From Anaerolineae bacterium (GTDB lineage Bacteria > Chloroflexota > Anaerolineae > Aggregatilineales > Aggregatilineaceae), in the NCBI GenBank assembly GCA_016926875.1, contig JAFGNU010000074.1, positions 1 to 32,405 of the forward strand: a stretch of DNA of 32,405 bases, in the 5' to 3' direction. The position numbers were made by a program, and so were the translations under genes. Positions within the stretch are counted from its first letter, which is position 1. Each line of letters starts with the position of its first letter. Below, piece after piece: positions 1-8,186 of the stretch. The notes under the pieces are model-generated. The model made no database searches and was not told where the DNA came from. It saw only the letters and a list, made by a program, of their open reading frames with translations.

Positions 1-846
1 GGTGCGCCGTTCCCCCTGATACCAAGCGATGGTGAGCGACTGCCACACGGTCGCCGGATCGGACAAGCGCGCCTTGAGCGACGCTTGACGGGGACCTTTC
101 TTAGGTTTGGGACCGCGTTTGCCTGCGGGGTGCGGACCGGGCCAGTCGTACAAACCCGCATCCAGACGCAACCGCGAGATATAAGTCACTGGATTGGCAT
201 AACCTAGACAACGCTGCCCCAACTTGATCGCGGCCAGACCGCCATCCACCACCAGCACGATCTGACGGTCCGGCAGCCAACGCCGCACCTGGCCGATCAT
301 TTGTCCAATCCAGTCGATGCTGGTTTTGTGCCGTTTACCATTGGCCTGGTTAGTCTTTTTACTGGGTGCCAACACGGTCAGACAAGGCAGCGCCCACACG
401 CGGCGGTTCCAGGGAACTGGCACCAGCAGGGCCATACTCACCCAGCGCAACCCGTAGCTCGTCACCTTGTGTTGTTTGCTCGACCGGGCCGCATCCCGAA
501 ACACACTCTTGGCCTTGATCTGGTCTCCCTGCCGCCGTTCCAATGTTTCGTCGGCAGCCACAATGACCGGCCAACCGGGCGGCACCAAGATCATCACCAA
601 CAACCCCAGCAAAATTTGACTGACGCGCAAACTCGACCACACCGCCCGGTTCAGCACGCGGTGATACCGTAGGAACTGCCGTTCCTCACTCAGTCTCATG
701 ACCCGCAGCACTGACGTCACCGTGCGTTTGCCCGGCGCAAGGATCGCGCCCACCACCAATACCTGCACCCAATCCCAGGTGCGTTCACTGAAGACTGGCG
801 TAAAAGACTGCATCAGGACCATAATCTCTGTGGGCAAGTTGAGCAT
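1..846 (-). CDS. IS701-family DDE transposase, C-terminus beyond window edge
   Basis: An open frame of 282 codons runs from ATG at 846 to base 1 without a stop. The start is preceded by GAGGTG. The protein has the hallmark IS701 segments: VAADETLERR around D99 (first catalytic Asp), then KAKSVFRDAARSSKQHK, then RVWALPCLTVLAPSKK, then VLVVDGG around D201 (second catalytic Asp), then YISRLRLDAGLYDWPGP. The third acidic residue would lie off the edge. It catalyses cut-and-paste movement of the element. Nothing in the visible part is frameshifted or interrupted, so it may be intact. Confidence 0.85.
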   Translation of the reverse strand, partial: MLNLPTEIMVLMQSFTPVFSERTWDWVQVLVVGAILAPGKRTVTSVLRVMRLSEERQFLRYHRVLNRAVWSSLRVSQILLGLLVMILVPPGWPVIVAADETLERRQGDQIKAKSVFRDAARSSKQHKVTSYGLRWVSMALLVPVPWNRRVWALPCLTVLAPSKKTNQANGKRHKTSIDWIGQMIGQVRRWLPDRQIVLVVDGGLAAIKLGQRCLGYANPVTYISRLRLDAGLYDWPGPHPAGKRGPKPKKGPRQASLKARLSDPATVWQSLTIAWYQGERRT

Positions 847-899
847 ATACACCTCTTTGTTATGATTGAGGTCAGCTTAACTTGCCCGCCTTTGTTTGT
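1..899 (-). mobile_element. IS701-like insertion sequence, partial (one end in window)
   Basis: The segment holds an IS701-type transposase reading leftward off the window. The end inside the window is set at about 899 because the next four bases, 900-903, are CTAG. That matches the YTAG target that IS701-family elements duplicate on insertion (family knowledge). Reading inward from that end on the minus strand, the element would begin ACAAACAAAGGCGGGCAAGT. The matching terminal repeat and second CTAG lie outside the window, so the boundary is inferred. The element sits 60 bp beyond the stop of the permease at 963 and does not break it. Confidence 0.7.
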
Positions 900-962
900 C
901 TAGAAAATGGATAAAGTCGAGTATAAGAAATATCAACTTTCTCAACCTACTAAACTGCCGCG

Positions 963-1847
963 TTATTTGACTGCGCCGCGCGACAGCCCGGCGATGATCA
1001 TGCGCTGCGCGACCAGCACCAGCAGCAGCACGGGAATCACCATAAACACACTCAGCGCGCTCAACATGTCCCAGGGCCGCGTATACGTGGACGCGTCGGA
1101 CGATAACTCGACCATCGCGACGCTGAGCGTTTTAGTATTGTCGCGCTGCGCGAACACAAGCGGATAGAGTAGTTCGTTCCAGCCAATGATGAAGTTGATC
1201 ACAGTCATGGTCGATATCGCTGGTAAAATCAGCGGCAGCACCATGCGCGTCAGCACCTGCACGATGTTCGCCCCGTCGATCAAGGCCGCTTCCTCGATTT
1301 CGGCGGGGACCTGCATGATAAACGACACCAGGATCAGGATCGTAAATGGCAGCACCAGACTGCTCATGAGCAGGATCAAGCCCTGGTGCGTGTTAATCAG
1401 CTTGAACTGCTGGAATGTCTCGAACATCGGAACCAACACGGCGATCTGCGGAAGCGCCGCCGACATGATCAGCAGCATGTACACGACATTGCTGCCCGGA
1501 AACCGGATACGCGCCAGCGCATAGGCCGCCATGGCGCTCGCTGTCACCGACACCACCGCTGACCCCACGGAGAAGATCAGCGAGTTGCGCAGATACTTCA
1601 GAAACGGCACCGACTGGACCATGTTGTCGTAGTTTTCCAGCGTGAAACGGGACGGCCAATAGGTCGGGGGGATGGTGAACAGCTCGTTCTTAGGGGTGAA
1701 AGAGGACAGCACGATGTAGTAGAACGGAAAGCAGATAAAGATCACGAACAGCACGAATCCGGTATACGTCACGATCGAGTGGCTGTGACGACTCAACCAG
1801 GATTGCTCTCGTACACGCTGTTTGGCAAGCATTTGTTGTGTACCCAC
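963..1847 (-). CDS. carbohydrate ABC transporter permease, MalG type
   Basis: Inner-membrane subunit of a binding-protein-dependent sugar importer. About six membrane helices are visible, beginning with one in the YTGFVLFVIFICFPFYYIVLSSF region. The cytoplasmic EAA loop (EEAALIDGANIVQVLTRM, about residues 184-201), which contacts the ATPase, is well conserved. The length of 294 aa is normal for MalG. A GTG start at 1847 is chosen because AGGGGG, overlapping the stop of the upstream permease, lies 7 bases before it. An ATG at 1832 is possible. A longer reading to 2069 would run through the upstream gene and is rejected. It is co-transcribed with the permease at 1859-3841; its likely binding protein is at 8187. 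No ATPase gene is nearby. Confidence 0.93.
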   Translation of the reverse strand: MGTQQMLAKQRVREQSWLSRHSHSIVTYTGFVLFVIFICFPFYYIVLSSFTPKNELFTIPPTYWPSRFTLENYDNMVQSVPFLKYLRNSLIFSVGSAVVSVTASAMAAYALARIRFPGSNVVYMLLIMSAALPQIAVLVPMFETFQQFKLINTHQGLILLMSSLVLPFTILILVSFIMQVPAEIEEAALIDGANIVQVLTRMVLPLILPAISTMTVINFIIGWNELLYPLVFAQRDNTKTLSVAMVELSSDASTYTRPWDMLSALSVFMVIPVLLLVLVAQRMIIAGLSRGAVK

Positions 1848-1858
1848 AATCGCGCCCC

Positions 1859-3841
1859 CTATGCCGATACTTCGACGCGGCGCAGCGTGTAAACCCCTGC
1901 GCCACCGATTAATGTCACAATCAGTACGAGCATCACGCTGATAGCCGCCGCGAAGCTGTAGTTCAGCGAGTTGATTTCCAGGTAGATCTTTTGCGCGACG
2001 ACGGTGGTGGCGAACCCCGGCGCGCCGCCCGTCATCGCGAAGGGTAGGTCGAAGACCGCCAACTGCCACACGAGCATGAACATGGTCACAGTGACCATGA
2101 TCGGCATGATCATCGGCACCGTGATAAACCGCAGTGAATCAAACCAGTTCGCGCCGTCTACCTTTGCGGCTTCGTACAGGTCCAGCGATATGCCCTGCAT
2201 CCCGGCTAACAACAGCAGCGCACAAAACGGCGTGCTTTTCCAGACATTGACGAAGATCACGGCCACCTGGGCATTGACCGGATCCACCAGCCATTTCTCA
2301 TGAATGCCGACGCGCCCCAGCAAGTCCGGGATCATGCCGAACTGGTCGTCGAACATCCAGCGAAAGCCAATCGCGGCGACCACCATCGGTACGGCCCAGG
2401 GAATCAGGCTGATGGTACGGGCCAGGCCGCGCAGCCGGAAGTTGGCGTTGAGCAGGTGGGCGATAACCAGCCCCAGGAACATCTGGAAGAAGGTTGACAC
2501 GAACACAAAAACCAGCGTGAATTCGAGACTTTCGCGCACGACGAGATCGGTCGAGATGCGCTCGAAATTCCGGAAGTCGACATACTGGCGCGGTGGGAAT
2601 GCCGGGTTGTACTTCTGAAAACTCAGGATCAGGGTCTGTATGAATGGGTAAAACGTTGTGAACGTGCGCAGCGCCACAGCGGGCGTAATCAGCGCAAACG
2701 CCAGGATGTAACGCCGCTGCCGCAGCGATAACTGGGGATGGCGGATGCGCGCGAGGTTCTGGCCCAAAGTGGTTGGCGACTGCTTCACCGGCACGTGCCA
2801 TTGTAACAGGCTGATCACGACCAACCATGCTGCGGTGCCCGATAGCACAACCACCGCCGCTTCCCAATCGTTCATGTTGGCGACATTGCGCGACTCCGCG
2901 ATCTGACGTGGAACCAAGTCATAGTAGAACTTGTCCAGCACCGCGACCACACGGATCGGTGTTTCGAACAGCGAGCCGAGCGAAAACGCGTAGGAGTCCT
3001 GGTAGTTGTAAAACCCCATGAACTTGATCGCCCAACCGACTAGCGCCATGAGCCACGTCAGCCCTCCCAGTTCCAAGACCATCGCGGCGTACTGGCCCCG
3101 CCGTCTGCCCCGCCGGATACTCTGGGCGACAAATAAGGCGAGCAGAACCGGGATCAGCGCCATGAAGAACGGGACCGATCCGTTTGATTCGAACATCGAC
3201 CCCGGCGGGCGCAGCGCGTTGTAGCGGAGCTGCGCCAGCACCACGCCCAGCGCCACCGCCCAGATCGCCAGCTTCTGCTGCCAGTCTTCTAGTGCGAAAT
3301 ACAGCGCCCCGGTTAGCAGCGCCACTCCCATGAACGCCGCCAGAGGGATGAGGAAATCCGTGAAATCGCTCTCGACGACGAACCAGCCAGCCGTCCAGAC
3401 CCAAAGGATTAGCGGGAAAGCCAGCACCAGGGCACTGCTAATCATGCTGAGCCGGACCGGCCAGGATGTCGCCGCGCGCAGGCTCGTGGCGTATCCATAC
3501 AGGCGGTGTACAGCGGCATTCAAGACGGCAACAAGGACCATGAGGACCAGCAAAAGTCCGAAATCCGCGCGGAAGGCGGCACCCGACCAGATTGTGTGGG
3601 CGGCGCTTGGCATTTCGCCGCGCTGCAATTCCTGGACCGCGTCCGGAATGAGGTCGCGCGACAGTTCACTGGCGGCGATGTACCCGCTTACGGCGCCCGC
3701 AAACCACAATAACATACTGCGCCGTTTGCTGTGAGCAACCCAGGCGGCATAAACGGACGCCAGCGCGATGATCAGCCACGAACGTGTAATCGTTATTGTG
3801 TCGAACAACGTTACTAGGGGCGTGTCAAGCCAATTGATCAT
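1859..3841 (-). CDS. MalF-type sugar ABC permease with an extra N-terminal membrane domain
   Basis: The C-terminal part (about residues 377-660) is an ordinary MalF-like permease: YILAFALITPAVALRTF opens it and the EAA loop DLYEAAKVDGANWFDSLRF is near residues 554-572. The first ~370 residues are unusual. They hold about nine hydrophobic helices (for example ALASVYAAWVAH, GLLLVLMVLVAVLNAAV, ALVLAFPLILWVWTAGWFVV, LELGGLTWLMALVGWAIKF) separated by short loops. MalF proteins are commonly about 300 aa, so 660 aa is roughly double. The start at MINWLDTP (3841) is preferred over an upstream in-frame codon at 3889, which would add a poorly supported 16 residues. A weak AAAGGG lies upstream. The promoter and an operator-like site lie at 3927-3964. 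Confidence 0.9.
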   Translation of the reverse strand: MINWLDTPLVTLFDTITITRSWLIIALASVYAAWVAHSKRRSMLLWFAGAVSGYIAASELSRDLIPDAVQELQRGEMPSAAHTIWSGAAFRADFGLLLVLMVLVAVLNAAVHRLYGYATSLRAATSWPVRLSMISSALVLAFPLILWVWTAGWFVVESDFTDFLIPLAAFMGVALLTGALYFALEDWQQKLAIWAVALGVVLAQLRYNALRPPGSMFESNGSVPFFMALIPVLLALFVAQSIRRGRRRGQYAAMVLELGGLTWLMALVGWAIKFMGFYNYQDSYAFSLGSLFETPIRVVAVLDKFYYDLVPRQIAESRNVANMNDWEAAVVVLSGTAAWLVVISLLQWHVPVKQSPTTLGQNLARIRHPQLSLRQRRYILAFALITPAVALRTFTTFYPFIQTLILSFQKYNPAFPPRQYVDFRNFERISTDLVVRESLEFTLVFVFVSTFFQMFLGLVIAHLLNANFRLRGLARTISLIPWAVPMVVAAIGFRWMFDDQFGMIPDLLGRVGIHEKWLVDPVNAQVAVIFVNVWKSTPFCALLLLAGMQGISLDLYEAAKVDGANWFDSLRFITVPMIMPIMVTVTMFMLVWQLAVFDLPFAMTGGAPGFATTVVAQKIYLEINSLNYSFAAAISVMLVLIVTLIGGAGVYTLRRVEVSA

Positions 3842-3926
3842 GCCAAAACCCTTTCGCCAGCACGCAAACAAGCCTGGAGATGCTTGCAATCAGCCTAGAT
3901 GGAGTGGGGCACTGCATTGAGAAAAG

Positions 3927-3957
3927 ATTATATGCGCGTCCTGACCACTTATGTCTA
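3927..3957 (-). promoter_or_regulatory. putative promoter for the minus-strand permease operon
   Basis: On the minus strand TATAAT lies at 3932-3927 and a weak -35 (TAGACA) at 3957-3952, spaced 19 bp. The -35 lies inside the palindrome at 3949-3964, so a bound repressor would block it. The -10 is perfect but the -35 and spacing are not. Confidence 0.45.
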
Positions 3958-3964
3958 TACAAAT
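3949..3964. promoter_or_regulatory. AraR-like operator, copy 1
   Basis: TTATGT-CTAT-ACAAAT, a 16-bp imperfect palindrome fitting ATTTGT-NNNN-ACAAAT with two mismatches. The same pattern recurs at 4045, 10871, 10893, 26991 and 27086. It overlaps the -35 of the minus-strand permease promoter. Confidence 0.6.
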
Positions 3965-4018
3965 CCATTATGCTTCCATTCAAAATGCCTGTCAATTGAC
4001 CGCTTCAGTCCTCTTGTA

Positions 4019-4047
4019 TTGACAGAATAAAGTGTTTATACTGTATT
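4019..4047 (+). promoter_or_regulatory. promoter for the alpha-mannosidase/UroD-like pair
   Basis: A consensus TTGACA at 4019-4024 is followed after 17 bp by TGTATT at 4042-4047. The start codon is at 4091. The operator at 4045-4060 overlaps the -10 and start-site region. A further small palindrome, AAATA-GTC-TATTT, lies at 4065-4077 in the leader. Confidence 0.6.
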
Positions 4048-4060
4048 TGTCTATACATTT
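4045..4060. promoter_or_regulatory. AraR-like operator, copy 2
   Basis: ATTTGT-CTAT-ACATTT, with a perfect left half and one mismatch in the right half. It overlaps the -10 of the promoter at 4019-4047, a placement typical of direct repression. Copy 1 lies 96 bp away, so one dimer per site or looping between the two is possible. Confidence 0.7.
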
Positions 4061-4090
4061 CGAAAAATAGTCTATTTAAGGCGATGATCT

Positions 4091-6820
4091 GTGAATAAAA
4101 CCACTTTTCACGCTACGCTTGTCAGTCACACGCATTGGGATCGTGCCTGGTACTGCACCTTTCAGGAATACCGCGTCCGGCTCGTGCGCCTCGTTGATCG
4201 TCTGCTGCAGATCCTGGAAAACGATCCCGATTTTTCCGTCTTCATGCTGGATGGACAAATGAGCGTGCTGGAGGATTACCTGGAGGTACGTCCGGATCGG
4301 GCGGCAAAGCTTCAGCAGCTCTGCCGATCCGGACGCGTGCAGGTCGGCCCCTGGTATGTGCTGGCGGACGAATTCCTGGTTAGCCCTGAATCGCTGATTC
4401 GTAACCTGGCGGTCGGACACCAGATGGGCGAACCCTACGGCGGCGTGATGCCGATTGGCTACGTGCCAGATGGATTCGGGCATATTGCGCAGCTACCGCA
4501 AATCCTGCGCGGCTTCGGGATCGACAACGCCTTCTTCTGGCGCGGCATGGGTGCGGACGGCGACCGGCTGGGCACGGAGTTCGAATGGCGCGCGCCCGAC
4601 GGTTCCAGCGTGACCACGATCCTGATGCCCTGGGGCTATCACAACGTCACCAACCTGGGGTATGCGATTCACTGGGGCGACGTCTCGCAAATGGAATTCG
4701 ACTGGGCACTGGCGCAGAAAAAGATCGAAGGCGCGATCGACAAGCTCAAGCCGATGGCGAACACCGACGCCCTGCTGCTGATGAACGGCATTGATCATGC
4801 CGAAGCCGAGCCGCGCATTCCCGAAGTCATCCGCCGCGCCAACGAGAAACTCTCCGACGTGGTCATCCAGCAGGACACGCTGCACGATCACCTGGAACGA
4901 GTGCGCGCATCCGGCGTCGATCTGCCCACGTTTGCGGGTGAATTCCGCTGGGGTCGCTACTCGGAAATCCTGCAAGGCGTGTATTCCACGCGTATCCACC
5001 TCAAACAGCAGAACCACGCGGGAGAGACGCTGCTCGAACGCTATATGGAGCCGCTGACCGCGCTGGCGTGGCTCTCCGGTGCGGATGTGTCCGGAAACAC
5101 CCCCGCGCTGGTGGATTTGGCGTGGCACTGGCTGCTGCTCAACCACCCTCACGACGATATCTACGGCAGCGGGATCGACGAAGTACACCACGAGATGGAC
5201 TTCCGCTTCAGCCAGTCGAAACAGATTGCGGACGTGCTCGTGCGCGACCACTTCCGCTTGTTGGCGCGGCAGATCGATATGAGCGCCCAGGAAGGAACCC
5301 CTGTCCTGGTGTACAACCCGCTCGGTTGGGCGCGCGACGATATTGTCGAAGCGCTGATCGAATTCGAATTCAACGATCCGCACGCGGGTAATTTCCAGAT
5401 CGTGAACGCCGCAGGCGAGATTGTCCCGCACCAGGTGATCGAAGACGAAGAGCGCTTCTGGATGGAGGTCTTGAAGCCGAACCGCAAGCGCTGCGTGCGG
5501 GTACTGTTCCCGGCGCACGTACCGGCGTTCGGCTGGGCGACATTCTACGCGCAGCCTGTCACCCACAGCGTGCTCGCGGCGCTGGGACCGCTCACCGCGT
5601 CCGAGCGCGACGCGGAAAACAAGTTCCTGGCGTTCACCATCGCTGATGACGGGGGATTGACCGTCACGGACAAAGTCACCGGGCACACCTACAGCGGTCT
5701 GCATCATTTCTACGATGTCGAGGACACAGGCGACGAGTACACGTACTGCCCGCTGCCCGAAAACAGCCAGACGATCAGCACCGAGGGCGTAACCGCCGCG
5801 ATCACGCGCGAGGAAAACGGCCCCTGCCGCGTGACCTTCCGCATCGAACGGACGCTGCGCATTCCGCAGGGCCTGAGCGCCGACCGCCAGCGCCGTTCCG
5901 GGGAAACGGTCGCGCTGCCGATTGTGTCCTACGTGCGGCTGTATGTTGATCAGCCCGGCCTGTACATCACCACCGAGATCGACAACCAGGCGCACGACCA
6001 CAAGCTGAGCGTCCAGTTCCCGACCAAGTTACAGGTTGCGCAGGCGCACGTGGACGAGTCGTTCATGGTCGCGGAGCGTGATTTGCATCTCCCAGATTCT
6101 ACCGGGTGGGTGGAGGACCCCACCCCACTGATGCACCAGCGCACCTTCACCGACCTGAGCGACGGCACGCGCGGCGTGGCGATCATCAACCGGGGCCTGC
6201 CGTCGGTCGAAGTCACACCAGACGGCACCATCGCGCTGACGCTGCTGCGAGCGGTGGGCTGGCTTTCGCGCAATGACCTGTGGGTCCGCCGGATCGCTGC
6301 CGGGCCGCTGGTTCCAACGCCGGGTGCGCAGTGCATCGGCCCCTACCGCTACGAGTACGCGATCCACCCGCACGCGGGCGACTGGCAAAACGCCCATCGG
6401 GTCGCGCACAACGCGAACGCGCCGCTTCTGGCACGCCGCGCCGACACACATCCAGGGCTGGAACTGCGCGAAATGAACATCACGCGCGACGATCCGAGCC
6501 TCGTCACGCCGATCCCCTGGCCGCGCGGGGGAAATCTGCCCCCGGTGATGAGCGTCATGGATGTCAGTTCGCCCGCCCTGGTGTTGAGCGCGGTACGTCG
6601 CAGCGCGCGCGATACGCTGATTGTGCGCGTTTACAACATCACGCGCGAAACCGTCACCGGTACCATCACCTGCGGTTTGCCGTTCAGCGGCGTTTACCGC
6701 GCCAATCTCGCAGAAGAACGACAGGCCCCGGTGGCATTCAGCGCCGAACGGCAGATTACGCTGGATGTGCGCGGCGGCGAAGTCGTCACCCTGGAATTTG
6801 TCCCAGAGAGCAACCCATGA
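4091..6820 (+). CDS. GH38 alpha-mannosidase
   Basis: A 909-aa retaining, zinc-dependent alpha-mannosidase expected to release mannose from imported oligosaccharides or mannosyl conjugates in the cytoplasm (no signal peptide). The zinc-site motif HTHWD near the N-terminus gives H15 and D17. PDGFGH gives D127, the expected nucleophile and third ligand. NHPHDDIYGS gives H354, the expected fourth. The C-terminal half is beta-rich, as in the family. The start is GTG at 4091 with AAGG 8 bases upstream; the ATG at 4084 is out of frame. Its stop overlaps the next start (ATGA at 6817-6820), so the two are translationally coupled. The exact linkage is not readable; MngB-type mannosylglycerate hydrolases are also GH38. 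Confidence 0.93.
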   Translation: MNKTTFHATLVSHTHWDRAWYCTFQEYRVRLVRLVDRLLQILENDPDFSVFMLDGQMSVLEDYLEVRPDRAAKLQQLCRSGRVQVGPWYVLADEFLVSPESLIRNLAVGHQMGEPYGGVMPIGYVPDGFGHIAQLPQILRGFGIDNAFFWRGMGADGDRLGTEFEWRAPDGSSVTTILMPWGYHNVTNLGYAIHWGDVSQMEFDWALAQKKIEGAIDKLKPMANTDALLLMNGIDHAEAEPRIPEVIRRANEKLSDVVIQQDTLHDHLERVRASGVDLPTFAGEFRWGRYSEILQGVYSTRIHLKQQNHAGETLLERYMEPLTALAWLSGADVSGNTPALVDLAWHWLLLNHPHDDIYGSGIDEVHHEMDFRFSQSKQIADVLVRDHFRLLARQIDMSAQEGTPVLVYNPLGWARDDIVEALIEFEFNDPHAGNFQIVNAAGEIVPHQVIEDEERFWMEVLKPNRKRCVRVLFPAHVPAFGWATFYAQPVTHSVLAALGPLTASERDAENKFLAFTIADDGGLTVTDKVTGHTYSGLHHFYDVEDTGDEYTYCPLPENSQTISTEGVTAAITREENGPCRVTFRIERTLRIPQGLSADRQRRSGETVALPIVSYVRLYVDQPGLYITTEIDNQAHDHKLSVQFPTKLQVAQAHVDESFMVAERDLHLPDSTGWVEDPTPLMHQRTFTDLSDGTRGVAIINRGLPSVEVTPDGTIALTLLRAVGWLSRNDLWVRRIAAGPLVPTPGAQCIGPYRYEYAIHPHAGDWQNAHRVAHNANAPLLARRADTHPGLELREMNITRDDPSLVTPIPWPRGGNLPPVMSVMDVSSPALVLSAVRRSARDTLIVRVYNITRETVTGTITCGLPFSGVYRANLAEERQAPVAFSAERQITLDVRGGEVVTLEFVPESNP

Positions 6821-8007
6821 CCGAAATGACATCCCGCCAACGTATGCTCGCAGCCCTGACCGGCAATGTACCGGATCGCCTGCCCGTGACGACCCATCAT
6901 GTCATGCTGTATTTCCTCGACCGGTACATGGACGGTATGCCCTACCAGCAGTTTTTTGATCACTTTGGTATGGATGCGTGGCTGTGGACCGTGCCCTATA
7001 AGCCGGATGAGTCGAAAGGCGAATATTTCGATCCGAGCCAGACGTTTATTCACCCGCTCGATCATACGCACCGCGTGGTCTCCGACAACTGGCGCATCGA
7101 AACCGAATCGATCCCCGACCCGCAGTACAGGACGACGCGCTACCGGTTTGTCACGCCGAAGGGCACGCTGACCATGGTGCTGCAAGGGACGGATTACACG
7201 GACTGGGTCGCCGAGCCGCTGGTCAAGGACAAGCGCGATATCGACCTGATCGCGGAGTTTGTAACGCACCCCAAGTGTGATGTGGAAGCCGTCAACCGCC
7301 GCGCCGAGGCGTTTGGCGAGCGCGGCCTAATTCGCGGGCATATCGTCTACTTCGACGTGTACGGGCAGCCCGGCTGCTGGCAGGACGCGGTCGAACTGGT
7401 CGGCACGGAGCGCCTGATTCTGGAGACATACGACGATCCGGAGTGGATCCACGAACTGATCTGCGTGCTGCAGGAACGCAAAAAGACGTTTATCCGTTCG
7501 TTGGCCGGGGCGCGCTACGACGTGCTCGAACTGGGCGGTGGTGCGGCCTCTTCAACGGTGATTTCGCCGAAGTTGTTTGATCGCTTTGTCGCACCGTATG
7601 ACGCGGAGCTGATCGATCTCGCGCACGAGGTCGGGCAGCGCATTGTGTATCACACCTGCGGCGGGATGATGCCTCTGTTGGAGCGTATCGCTGATATGCG
7701 TCCCGACGTGATGGAAACCTTCACACCGCCGGATATGGGCGGGGATGTGCGTCTGGCTGAAGCGAAACAGCGCATCGGTGACCGCGTGTGTTTCATTGGG
7801 GGATTTGACCAGGGCCACTACTTCAAAGGCTGTATTGCTGAGCAGACCCGCGCCGAAGTACGGCGGTGTTTCGAGGAAGCCGGACCGGGTGGCGGTTACA
7901 TCCTGAGTCCGTCCGATCACTTTTTTGATGCGGAACCAGAGCTTATCGCAGCTTTTGCTGACGAGGCGCGGCAATGCCTGTATAGCGAGACAGTCCCATC
8001 CTCATAG
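6817..8007 (+). CDS. uroporphyrinogen decarboxylase-like (UroD superfamily) protein
   Basis: 396 aa, beginning TEMTSRQRMLAALTGNVPDRLP, the usual N-terminus of UroD/MtaA-like proteins. The late HTCGG (H279, C281) and GGYILSPSDHFF segments are also typical. In MtaA-like cobalamin methyltransferases a His-x-Cys plus a later Cys bind zinc. Here the first pair is present, but the later position reads SPSDHFF rather than the common SPSCG, so the metal site may differ. No haem genes are nearby and it overlaps the alpha-mannosidase stop by four bases. A haem role is therefore unlikely, and a sugar- or methyl-group-related role is inferred but unproven. A second member is at 27117. Confidence 0.85.
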   Translation: MTEMTSRQRMLAALTGNVPDRLPVTTHHVMLYFLDRYMDGMPYQQFFDHFGMDAWLWTVPYKPDESKGEYFDPSQTFIHPLDHTHRVVSDNWRIETESIPDPQYRTTRYRFVTPKGTLTMVLQGTDYTDWVAEPLVKDKRDIDLIAEFVTHPKCDVEAVNRRAEAFGERGLIRGHIVYFDVYGQPGCWQDAVELVGTERLILETYDDPEWIHELICVLQERKKTFIRSLAGARYDVLELGGGAASSTVISPKLFDRFVAPYDAELIDLAHEVGQRIVYHTCGGMMPLLERIADMRPDVMETFTPPDMGGDVRLAEAKQRIGDRVCFIGGFDQGHYFKGCIAEQTRAEVRRCFEEAGPGGGYILSPSDHFFDAEPELIAAFADEARQCLYSETVPSS

Positions 8008-8186
8008 GATACGGTGCAACCGGTCGCCTCAACAAAACGCGATCTTTCGTCCAATATCTTGCTCGGCTTAGGCGCTATCACAAGGAGGGTTAAATATCCC
8101 GAACTTAGGTGTGACGATGACATACGCTTTCACCTCTGTCCGCGAATTAGTAATCGTACATATAGACGCATTGGGAGGGATTTAGA

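Noticed and set aside
301..672. Plus-strand reading frame of 123 codons
   Set aside because: It is antisense to the IS701 transposase, which has clear catalytic motifs.
1848..2069. A longer N-terminus for the MalG-type permease at 963
   Set aside because: It would run inside the coding end of the upstream permease and reads as Arg-rich low-quality sequence; a GTG with a good ribosome site exists at 1847.
4493..6001. Minus-strand frame of 502 codons
   Set aside because: It is antisense to the GH38 gene, whose catalytic motifs are conserved; there is no recognisable domain in it.
6280..6816. A longer N-terminus for the first UroD-like protein
   Set aside because: It lies within the alpha-mannosidase in another frame and is Arg/Ala-rich; the UroD N-terminus begins at 6817 with an ATGA overlap.
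8140..8180. Possible operator before the Tat-type binding protein (CGTACATATAGACG)
   Set aside because: The GT and AC half-site spacing does not fit the other six copies.
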